Assembly: GCA_031254035.1 (NCBI GenBank)
Contig: JAIRVF010000015.1
Location: 1 to 64,000, forward strand
Reading direction: 5' to 3'
DNA length: 64,000 nt
DNA from: Paenibacillus sp.
Lineage (GTDB): Bacteria > Bacillota > Bacilli > Paenibacillales > Paenibacillaceae
Of this stretch, positions 37,544 to 44,742 are shown piece by piece; positions within the stretch are counted from its first letter, which is position 1; each line of letters opens with the position of its first letter. The notes under the pieces were generated by a model. The model did not search any database. It was given only the letters and a program-made list of their open reading frames with translations, and was not told the origin of the DNA. The translations under genes and the position numbers were made by a program.

Positions 37544-38413
37544 ATGTCAGGAAATCAGCAAACAAAACAAACGCTGCCACCACAACATCAAAATCATCAA
37601 CCGGGTATTGAGTCGGAAATGAACCCGCCCCCGAAATACGAGCCAAGCGATTACGTGGCTGCCGGCAAACTTAAGAACAAGAAGGTGATCATCACTGGCG
37701 GTGACAGCGGTATCGGACGAGCCGTGGCCGTGGTTTTTGCCAAAGAAGGGGCAGACATTTCGATCATCTACCTTAACGAACATGAGGATGCACAAGAAAC
37801 GAAGCGGCAGGTAGAGCAGGAAGGGCGTAAATGCGTGCTGATCCCTGGTGATATCGGCGATGAGGCGTTTTGCAAAAATGCTGTCAATCAGTCGGTGAAG
37901 GAGCTGGGCGGTCTCGATGTTTTGATCAACAATGCCGCCGAGCAGCACGAGCAGCAGAAGATTGAAGATATTACGAAAGATCAGCTGGAGCGGACCTTCC
38001 GGACGAATATTTTCGGCATGTTTTATATGACCAAGATGGCGATGCCGTATCTGGGGAGCGGAAGCGCGATCGTCAACACCGCTTCGATTACCGCTTATAG
38101 AGGCAGTCCAATGCTGATCGATTATTCCGCAACAAAAGGCGCGATCGTCAGCTTTACGAGGGCTCTTTCGATGAACATTGTGGAGAAGGGGATACGCGTT
38201 AACGCCGTTGCCCCTGGTCCAATCTGGACGCCGCTGATTCCTTCAAGTTTTGATGCGCAAGAGGTCAGCGAGTTTGGTTCAACCCAGCCGATGAAACGTC
38301 CGGGGCAGCCGGAAGAGGTGGCACCTGCGTTTGTATATCTAGCTTCCAATGATTCATCCTATGTAAGCGGTCAGGTGATCCATGTCAACGGAGGGGAGAT
38401 CATTAACGGTTAA
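37544..38413 (+). CDS. SDR-family oxidoreductase (YhdF/YdaD-like)
   Basis: 289-aa short-chain dehydrogenase/reductase. The cofactor loop TGGDSGIG (residues 51-58), NNAAEQ, and the catalytic Y194-x-x-x-K198 in DYSATKGA place it in the classical family. The proline/glutamine-rich N-terminal 40 residues are typical of the stress-type YhdF, YdaD and YghA enzymes. The ATG at 37544 with AAAGGAG is preferred over the open frame from 37502. NAD(P) dependence is certain from the fold; the substrate is not known. Confidence 0.88.
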   Translation: MSGNQQTKQTLPPQHQNHQPGIESEMNPPPKYEPSDYVAAGKLKNKKVIITGGDSGIGRAVAVVFAKEGADISIIYLNEHEDAQETKRQVEQEGRKCVLIPGDIGDEAFCKNAVNQSVKELGGLDVLINNAAEQHEQQKIEDITKDQLERTFRTNIFGMFYMTKMAMPYLGSGSAIVNTASITAYRGSPMLIDYSATKGAIVSFTRALSMNIVEKGIRVNAVAPGPIWTPLIPSSFDAQEVSEFGSTQPMKRPGQPEEVAPAFVYLASNDSSYVSGQVIHVNGGEIING

Positions 38414-38423
38414 AGAACGATAT

Positions 38424-38462
38424 GAAAGGTTGTGCGGATGCGAATCTGTACAGCCTTTTTTT
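38424..38462 (+). terminator. Terminator after SDR gene
   Basis: AAGGTTGTGCGGAT/ATCTGTACAGCCTT stem with mismatches and a T7 run. Confidence 0.8.
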
Positions 38463-38630
38463 ATCCAGCCTTAACATTTCACGATTATAATATTTCTATC
38501 TTGTAAAAAACGGGCTGTCACAGGGCGAAGAATGAGTGGGCAGCAGCTTATCTTGAGAAATTAAACTTTTCACCATATCGGTTTCAGGATAGGATATGAG
38601 AAGAAGCAGGATCATGAGTGTTTGAATAGC

Positions 38631-38797
38631 AGCGAAAGTAGCGGAGGGGACGGAATCGTTTTGAAGAAGCGATAGCGGTTGCCTTTGTTTCTAAATTTCT
38701 ACCTTTTCAAAAAAAAAATCAGGAAATTTGGAAACAACAGCAATCGGAAGAACGATCCGTAACCGCAGCGGTCAACTCACGAGTTTCAAGAACTAAT
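38631..38797. repeat. Interspersed structured repeat, copy C (long form)
   Basis: Starts AGCGAAAGTAGCGGAGGGG and ends CGATCCGTAACCGCAGCGGTC with the flank TTCAAGAACTAAT. The internal inverted repeat (TTGTTTCTAAATTTC against GAAATTTGGAAACAA, one G-T pair) differs in sequence from that of copy A but pairs equally well. The gap 38463-38828 has no gene apart from this element. Confidence 0.78.
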
Positions 38798-38828
38798 GTA
38801 TGAAAATTTATAAAAAAGGAAGACGGCA

Positions 38829-40616
38829 ATGAGACCTTTTCGTATCAGACTCACCTTCACTTTAATGATCATGATCGGTATTTCCATGGTAGGTGCAGGC
38901 ATTACGATGGCCCAGGTGTTCAAAAAATCACATATTTCCGCATTGGAAGACAACATGATCCGGGAAATCAATCTTTTGAGTAGGACCTTTGACTTCCACC
39001 CCACCCAAGGCGAAGGTGAAATGGCATATTATACCCGGGAAGCGAAGGGACTGGCTGCACTGACAGACTCCCGGGTGACCTTTATATTAAAGGACGGCAC
39101 CGTGTTTGGAGATTCGGAAAGCGATCCGCTTCATATGGACAACCACAACAATCGCGAAGAGATTGTCGATGCGGTCAATAAAGGCTTTGGTAATGCAATC
39201 CGCTACAGTTCAACGCTGAAAGAGGATATGTTGTATGTTGCGGTGCCGGTCGTTTCCGCCGGGAAATATGACGGCTTTATTCGGTTATCCTTAAGCTTGA
39301 AGTCCGTTGACGAGGGTGTACGCAAGGGGTGGACGCTAATGGCCGGGGGACTGGCTATTTTGTTTGTCGTGGCTGCGATTGTAAGCTACCGCGTGGCAGC
39401 AGGACTCACTTCCCCGATTGAGAAGATCACCAAGGTGGCCGGTAAAATTTCGGGGCTAGAGTATGATGCCAGAGTTGATATGCAGCGAAAGGATGAGATT
39501 GGACAGCTGGCCAAGGCGATAAACGGCATGGCGGACAGCCTGCAAAATCAGATGCAAACGATTCGGGACAATGAGGATTTGCTGCAAAGTGTACTCGATA
39601 ACATGACCAGCGGTATTTTACTAGTGGCTTCAGATGGCAGCATTGCCTTGATCAACCCGGCCGCGGAAGATATGCTGGACGTCAGAAGCGGGGAACTGCA
39701 GGGACGATCTTTTAACGAACTGAAGAAGTATTATGAGCTGACGAAGCTGATTAAAGACGGCATTACTGAGCGTGAAATCATCCACGTTGAGCGCAGCGTG
39801 TACCGGCCGGAGGAAACGATTCTGCAGTTGGACGGTGTGCCAATGCTTGGAGAGGATCAGTCGTTTAAAGGTATGTTGTTCCTGTTACAGGACGTGACGG
39901 CAATCCGCCGCCTTGAAAATATGCGGAGTGAATTTGTAGCGAACGTGTCTCATGAGCTCAAAACACCGGTAGCTGCGGTTAAAGGTTTTTCTGAAACCCT
40001 GCTTGGCGGAGGTGTAAAGGATGAAGAGACGGCCAGATCTTTCTTGCAAATCATATATGATGAAAGCGAAAGGCTTAACCGTTTAATCAGCGATATACTG
40101 GATTTGTCTAAAATCGAATCCAAGGCTTCTCCGATGGATTATGCGCCTGTGCATTTAGCTTCCTTTTGCGCATCCATTATGGATACGATGACGACGGTGG
40201 CCAAGAAAAAACGGATCACGCTTCATTCTAACATTCCCGAGGAGCTGTTTGCTGAAGCGGATGAGGATAAGTTGCGGCAGATTCTTATTAATTTGTTGTC
40301 CAATGCAGTCAACTATACGCAGGATGGTGGCAAGGTGGAGTTGAACATCCAGGACGATCAGAATGCGGAGGGGCTCGAAAAGGTCCTTATCAAAGTATCT
40401 GATACAGGCATCGGTATACCAAAGAAGGATCAGCCGCGTATATTCGAGCGGTTTTATCGGGTAGACAAGGCAAGATCAAGAGGCTCAGGCGGAACCGGGC
40501 TGGGACTTTCCATTGTCAAGCATCTGGTCGAACAGCATCATGGAGAGATCTCCGTAGAAAGCGAGGTAGGCATCGGCACTACATTTACAGTTGAACTGCC
40601 AATGCTTCAGGAATAA
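38829..40616 (+). CDS. phoR: Phosphate regulon sensor histidine kinase PhoR
   Basis: 595 aa. Transmembrane helix 1 (about 8-28), extracytoplasmic domain (about 30-165), helix 2 (about 172-192), HAMP, PAS (about 250-365), HisKA with VSHELKTP (H375), and HATPase_c with NLLSNAVNYT and GGTGLGLSIV. This is the PhoR layout; it phosphorylates PhoP under phosphate limitation. ATG at 38829 behind AAGGAAG. The location after citZ-icd-mdh matches B. subtilis, but here the kinase precedes its regulator. Confidence 0.85.
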   Translation: MRPFRIRLTFTLMIMIGISMVGAGITMAQVFKKSHISALEDNMIREINLLSRTFDFHPTQGEGEMAYYTREAKGLAALTDSRVTFILKDGTVFGDSESDPLHMDNHNNREEIVDAVNKGFGNAIRYSSTLKEDMLYVAVPVVSAGKYDGFIRLSLSLKSVDEGVRKGWTLMAGGLAILFVVAAIVSYRVAAGLTSPIEKITKVAGKISGLEYDARVDMQRKDEIGQLAKAINGMADSLQNQMQTIRDNEDLLQSVLDNMTSGILLVASDGSIALINPAAEDMLDVRSGELQGRSFNELKKYYELTKLIKDGITEREIIHVERSVYRPEETILQLDGVPMLGEDQSFKGMLFLLQDVTAIRRLENMRSEFVANVSHELKTPVAAVKGFSETLLGGGVKDEETARSFLQIIYDESERLNRLISDILDLSKIESKASPMDYAPVHLASFCASIMDTMTTVAKKKRITLHSNIPEELFAEADEDKLRQILINLLSNAVNYTQDGGKVELNIQDDQNAEGLEKVLIKVSDTGIGIPKKDQPRIFERFYRVDKARSRGSGGTGLGLSIVKHLVEQHHGEISVESEVGIGTTFTVELPMLQE

Positions 40617-40626
40617 GATAATATGT

Positions 40627-40690
40627 GGGACGATCCGTAACCGCAGAGGTCACCTCGCACAATGTCAATAATTAATTCCAGTATTGAGCA
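40627..40690. repeat. Interspersed structured repeat, copy D (right half only)
   Basis: GGACGATCCGTAACCGCAG followed by CACCTCGCACAATGTC and the family flank AATTCCAGTATTGAGCA. The left half is absent. It sits between phoR and phoP. Confidence 0.7.
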
Positions 40691-40722
40691 TTGTAAAAAA
40701 AATGCTGCAATCACCATTCTTG

Positions 40723-40739
40723 TTTACACAGGGTTAACA
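40723..40739 (+). promoter_or_regulatory. PHO-box-like direct repeats upstream of phoP
   Basis: TTTACA at 40723-40728 and TTAACA at 40734-40739 start exactly 11 bases apart. This is the arrangement of PhoP-binding TT(A/T/C)ACA repeats in Bacillus. The site lies about 70 bases before phoP and suggests autoregulation. Confidence 0.6.
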
Positions 40740-40809
40740 TTCGAATGTTACGATGAGCTTGTCAGCATCCGAAACCATTGCTGTTTGTAGAAACGGGGGT
40801 ATTTTTTAA

Positions 40810-41541
40810 ATGACGCAGCGTTTGCTGGTTATTGAAGATGAGCCGACATTGGCCAGATTATTATCTTACAATCTTACGCAGGAAGGTTATGAGGTCACCA
40901 TCGAGGATCACGGAACTTCAGGATTCGAACGCGCGGTCCATGAGCCTTTCGATTTGATCATACTGGATTTGATGCTGCCGGGAATGAACGGGTTTGATAT
41001 TCTTAGCAAACTGCGTGGCAAGGGTGTTGCAACGCCGGTTATTATTTTGACTGCCAAAAATGCGGAGGAAGAGGTTGTACAAGGCTTGAAGCTTGGGGCC
41101 GACGATTACATCACGAAGCCATTTGGCGTCTCTGAACTGTTGGCACGTGTTGGCACGGTGTTGCGCCGCGTCTCGGGAACGAAGGAGGAAGAGGTTACTG
41201 TAACCTCGGATTCGGCGATCCGGCTGGGGCAGCTTGAGATTTATCCGGAAAAATACGAAGTGATTCTAGGAAGTACAAGCATCAGCCTGAGACCGAAGGA
41301 ATTTGAAGTCCTGTTGTATCTTGCACGCAAGCCTGGCGTCGTGCTGACCCGGGACGATCTGATGAACGCGGTTTGGGGGTTTGACTACATCGGCGGGCAG
41401 CGGACTGTGGATGTTCATGTCAGTTCGCTCCGTAAAAAGCTGGAGCTTGATCCTGAATCCGTACATATCGACTCCATTCGCGGGGTCGGATATAAACTGG
41501 TTATTAACAAAAAAAGAAGCGCTCATCATCAGGAATCATGA
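40810..41541 (+). CDS. phoP: Phosphate regulon response regulator PhoP
   Basis: 243-aa OmpR-family regulator. The receiver domain has the acidic pocket in VIEDEP, phosphoacceptor D53 in LIILDLMLPGMNG and a K in YITKPFG; the C-terminal winged helix includes RPKEFEVLLYLARKPG and the RTVDVHVSSLRKKLE recognition region. ATG at 40810 behind GGGGG. It has its own upstream region with PHO-box-like repeats, so it can be transcribed apart from phoR. Expected targets include pstB downstream. Confidence 0.87.
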   Translation: MTQRLLVIEDEPTLARLLSYNLTQEGYEVTIEDHGTSGFERAVHEPFDLIILDLMLPGMNGFDILSKLRGKGVATPVIILTAKNAEEEVVQGLKLGADDYITKPFGVSELLARVGTVLRRVSGTKEEEVTVTSDSAIRLGQLEIYPEKYEVILGSTSISLRPKEFEVLLYLARKPGVVLTRDDLMNAVWGFDYIGGQRTVDVHVSSLRKKLELDPESVHIDSIRGVGYKLVINKKRSAHHQES

Positions 41542-41560
41542 TGGGAGCTTCTTTTTTTTG
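41515..41560 (+). terminator. Terminator overlapping the end of phoP
   Basis: AAGAAGCGCTCATCAT...ATGATGGGAGCTTCTT stem with a T8 run; its left arm encodes the last residues of PhoP. Confidence 0.88.
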
Positions 41561-41644
41561 CAATCCCCGAACATTTATCGGAAACTCCCTTTACGATCCC
41601 ACGGTATAATGCGGCTAAAGAGAAGTTCTAAGGGGGAGTCCGCC

Positions 41645-42829
41645 TTGAGTACGATGCAATTGGAACGTGGGACGCACATTGATCAATCGACCGTTTATGT
41701 AAAGAAGCAGAAGGCAGGTTATATGCCGGAGGGTGTAGCCCGATCGAAGGGAGGCATCATGTCGGCAAGAAAGATATCCGTCACCGAATATTGCCGAATC
41801 GTACCTGTACTGAAGCCATCCATCACTTGTATGGAAGCTTTAAATATGCTAAAGGAGCAGCCGAATCTTCCGTGTATGATCATTTGCGGGGAGAATTTAG
41901 AGCCGGAGGGGCTGCTGATGAAGGATGTATTTTATCGGAAGCTGACCGGACGTTTTGCAGCGGAGTTATTTTATGACCGTCCGGTAATAAATTTTGCCCA
42001 AACGGATATTTTAGTAGTTGAGAGTGTAGATGATCCGGCTCTAATGATTCAGAGGGCACTACAAAGACCGGAATCCCGTTTTTATGACTGCGTGATGATA
42101 ACTAGAGAAGGTCGGTTCACGGGTGTGCTGACGGTTCAGGATTTAATGATGATGTCGGGAAAGCTGCAAGAAGAAGCGGAGGAACAACGCCAATATACAG
42201 TTTCTGAAAACTACGGTCATATTAGCGGCATGGAGCACTCCCTATTTGAAGTTTCAAAAGCGGCCAATCTGACGCTCGGAGAATGTCTGCGCATGAAGGA
42301 GTGGACGGTGGAGGGTAGGCTGAAGCTAGACGAGGCAGGCCAATCGTACGCCGAAGCTGTAGAGCATATGAACCGGAATCAAAAGCAGGTAGCGCGGCTT
42401 ATTGAGGATGCCGGAAAAATCTCTTCGTTGACCCAAGGTATCGCGGAACTTGCAGACCGAAGCGGCCTGCTCGCGATCAACGCCTCCATCGAAGCTGCAC
42501 ATGCGGGGAGCCACGGAAAAGGGTTCCAAATTGTTGCTGACGAGGTAAGATCATTGGCCTCGCAAACCCGGAGGCTGGCGACAGATATTTCGGGGCTGCT
42601 TGAGCGAATCGGCCAACTGGCTGAAGAAACCGGAGTGCTGACCTCTTCAGGGGTACGACAAATCCATGCCGGCGCAGCACAGTTGACGGAAGGAAGCCGG
42701 ATGTTCGGTGAGCTGGAGCAGGCTGTGGGGAACGTGGAGAAGACTGGGCGATCGGTTTATCGGCTTGCAGGTGATGCAGCCGAGCAAGCGTTAAGCGTGA
42801 AGGAGGAACTTGAGCGGACTCTTGCTTAG
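41645..42829 (+). CDS. Soluble chemoreceptor-like protein with CBS domains
   Basis: 394 aa from the TTG at 41645, six bases after AAGGGGGAG; the frame is open to 41381 only because it overlaps phoP. The N-terminal half carries CBS-like motifs (PVLKPSITCMEALNMLKEQP and CVMITREGRFTGVLTVQDL). The C-terminal half is a methyl-accepting signalling domain with the hairpin core SGLLAINASIEAAHAGSHGK and GFQIVADEVRSLASQTR. There are no transmembrane helices, so the sensor is cytoplasmic. CBS domains usually bind adenine nucleotides; the signal is unknown. TATAAT at 41605-41610 may be its -10. Confidence 0.82.
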   Translation: MSTMQLERGTHIDQSTVYVKKQKAGYMPEGVARSKGGIMSARKISVTEYCRIVPVLKPSITCMEALNMLKEQPNLPCMIICGENLEPEGLLMKDVFYRKLTGRFAAELFYDRPVINFAQTDILVVESVDDPALMIQRALQRPESRFYDCVMITREGRFTGVLTVQDLMMMSGKLQEEAEEQRQYTVSENYGHISGMEHSLFEVSKAANLTLGECLRMKEWTVEGRLKLDEAGQSYAEAVEHMNRNQKQVARLIEDAGKISSLTQGIAELADRSGLLAINASIEAAHAGSHGKGFQIVADEVRSLASQTRRLATDISGLLERIGQLAEETGVLTSSGVRQIHAGAAQLTEGSRMFGELEQAVGNVEKTGRSVYRLAGDAAEQALSVKEELERTLA

Positions 42830-42832
42830 AGC

Positions 42833-42853
42833 GACTAATTTCAGTATTGAGCA
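42833..42853. repeat. Fragment of interspersed repeat flank, copy E
   Basis: ACTAATTTCAGTATTGAGCA, the same right flank as copies B and D, directly after the stop of the chemoreceptor-like gene. The body of the repeat is missing. Confidence 0.6.
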
Positions 42854-42859
42854 CGATAT

Positions 42860-42898
42860 TTTACACAGAATTTACAATTGAGGCGCACAGCTTTTACA
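42860..42898 (+). promoter_or_regulatory. PHO-box-like repeats upstream of pstB
   Basis: TTTACA at 42860, 42871 and 42893, spaced 11 and 22 bases; the missing middle position (42882) is degenerate. A -10-like TATACAAT (from 42906) follows. The layout fits PhoP activation of pstB-phoU. Confidence 0.7.
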
Positions 42899-42994
42899 TA
42901 AAGGTTATACAATCAATAGAGTCGCAGGTCCAAAAACAAATGACTAGAAAACGCAGGGATATCCCATAGAACAATAAGGAGACCTGATATATAA

Positions 42995-43765
42995 ATGAAA
43001 AATACTATTATGAAAAACATTATTGAGATTGAAGATTTGAACTTATATTATGAACAGTTCCATGCCTTGAAAAATATAAATCTGGATATTCCGGAGAAGA
43101 CAATTACCGCTTTTATCGGACCTTCGGGTTGTGGAAAATCCACGCTGCTCCGCACGCTGAATCGGATGAATGATATGATTACCGGCACACGGATTGAAGG
43201 GTCCGTCAAAATCGGTGGTATAGGCATTTACGGCAAGGATGTGTACGTGGAGGAACTCCGAAAACGCGTCGGAATGGTGTTTCAGCAGCCGAATCCATTT
43301 CCGAAGTCCATCTACGACAATATCGCTTATGGCCCGCGCCTTCACGGGATTCGCAACAAAAAAGCGTTGGATGAGATTGTCGAATCCAGCTTGCGCCAAG
43401 CCGCGCTTTGGGAAGAAGTAAAAGACTACCAGAAACGTTCCGCGCTCAGCTTGTCTGGCGGACAACAGCAGCGTCTCTGCATCGCCCGCGCGCTTGCGGT
43501 GGAACCGGATATTTTGCTGATGGATGAAGCTACATCCGCCCTTGATCCGATTTCCACGCTCAAGATCGAGGAGTTGGTGCAGGAGTTGAAGGAAAAGTAT
43601 ACGATCGTGATGGTTACGCATAACATGCATCAAGCTGCCCGCGTTTCGGGCCGTACAGTGTTCTTCCTGAACGGGGAGGTCGTCGAAGCGGATGAGACTA
43701 ACACTCTGTTTAGCAATCCGCGCGACTCGAGAACAGAGGATTATATCTCCGGTCGTTTCGGCTGA
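42995..43765 (+). CDS. pstB: Phosphate ABC transporter ATP-binding protein PstB
   Basis: 256-aa ATPase of the high-affinity phosphate importer. Walker [11 protein letters not shown]-loop [15 protein letters not shown] typical of PstB, signature [15 protein letters not shown], Walker [17 protein letters not shown] at 42995; a second in-frame ATG at 43010 is possible, as the AAGGAG (42974 region) is distant from both. pstS, pstC and pstA are not in the window, so the membrane parts must be encoded elsewhere. phoU follows after 42 bases. Confidence 0.95.
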   Translation: MKNTIMKNIIEIEDLNLYYEQFHALKNINLDIPEKTITAFIGPSGCGKSTLLRTLNRMNDMITGTRIEGSVKIGGIGIYGKDVYVEELRKRVGMVFQQPNPFPKSIYDNIAYGPRLHGIRNKKALDEIVESSLRQAALWEEVKDYQKRSALSLSGGQQQRLCIARALAVEPDILLMDEATSALDPISTLKIEELVQELKEKYTIVMVTHNMHQAARVSGRTVFFLNGEVVEADETNTLFSNPRDSRTEDYISGRFG

Positions 43766-43807
43766 TATAAGGTGAAAGAATACATTTTTTAGGGGGATAC
43801 ATCAGCC

Positions 43808-44467
43808 ATGATTCGGAGAAAAGAGTTGGATCAGGATCTGGAGCAGCTTCGCTCGCTGCTTGTCAAGATGGGAGAGCATGTAGTAAACGCTTTGGATGGA
43901 GCCGTTACCAGCCTGAAAAATCAGGATAGCGTCAAGGCACAGGAAATCGTGCAGGCGGATGCCCAGCTCAATTCAATGGAAGAAGAAATTATGGATATCG
44001 GTTCGCGCCTTATTGTCACCCAGCAGCCCGTAGCCAAGGATCTTCGCAGAATACTGGTTGCTTTTAAAATATCAAGCGATCTTGAACGCATGGGCGATCT
44101 GGCATTGGATGTGGCCAAAGCAACTTTGCGCCTGCAGGGCGAACCGCTGATCAAGCCGTTGATCGATATCCCGCAGATGGCCAACCTCGTAAAGGTCATG
44201 GTCGAGGAAGCCATTACTTCGTATATTGATGAAAATACCGATCTTGCTTATAAAATGGCCCAGGACGACGATCAGGTCGACCATCTGTACAGCCAAATTA
44301 TCACGGAATTATACGGCTATATAAGATCGAAACCTGATTCGGTGTCCCAGGCTTTGCTGCTGACGCTGGTTGGCCGGTACATCGAACGGATTGGGGATCA
44401 TGCAACCAATATAGGCGAAAGCACCGTGTACCTGGTAACAGGTAAGCGCCCTGACCTGAATCGGTAA
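43808..44467 (+). CDS. phoU: Phosphate transport regulator PhoU
   Basis: 219 aa, two three-helix PhoU repeats (about 10-110 and 115-210) with metal-binding acidic stretches (SSDLERMGDLALD and YIERIGDHATNIGE). PhoU links Pst transport to PhoR signalling and represses the Pho response when phosphate is abundant. ATG at 43808 behind AGGGGG. Shares the pstB transcript; a terminator follows. Confidence 0.95.
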   Translation: MIRRKELDQDLEQLRSLLVKMGEHVVNALDGAVTSLKNQDSVKAQEIVQADAQLNSMEEEIMDIGSRLIVTQQPVAKDLRRILVAFKISSDLERMGDLALDVAKATLRLQGEPLIKPLIDIPQMANLVKVMVEEAITSYIDENTDLAYKMAQDDDQVDHLYSQIITELYGYIRSKPDSVSQALLLTLVGRYIERIGDHATNIGESTVYLVTGKRPDLNR

Positions 44468-44517
44468 AAAAAGGTTTTCCTGTGATAGAAGAGATTAAAA
44501 CAGTTAAGGTTTCGATA

Positions 44518-44544
44518 ACCTCGGCGTAATTACGCCGGGGTTTT
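44518..44544 (+). terminator. Terminator after phoU
   Basis: CCTCGGCGT/ACGCCGGGG stem with an AATT loop and TTTT. Confidence 0.82.
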
Positions 44545-44742
44545 CAGGTTTGTACTCCTTATTTTTTCTCGATTTCAGGGTCATGTGTTAAGATATTAAA
44601 TAGCATAACTTCAAGGAATTTGCATTCTAATGCCGCGAGGGAAATTTCCGCTAAATGCGGTCTGTCTTCTTAGAAGTTCGAAAAGAGATGTTTTTCTTTT
44701 ATTAATAATAATGGAAGTTGAAAAGGGAAGGTGCTGTGCTGT

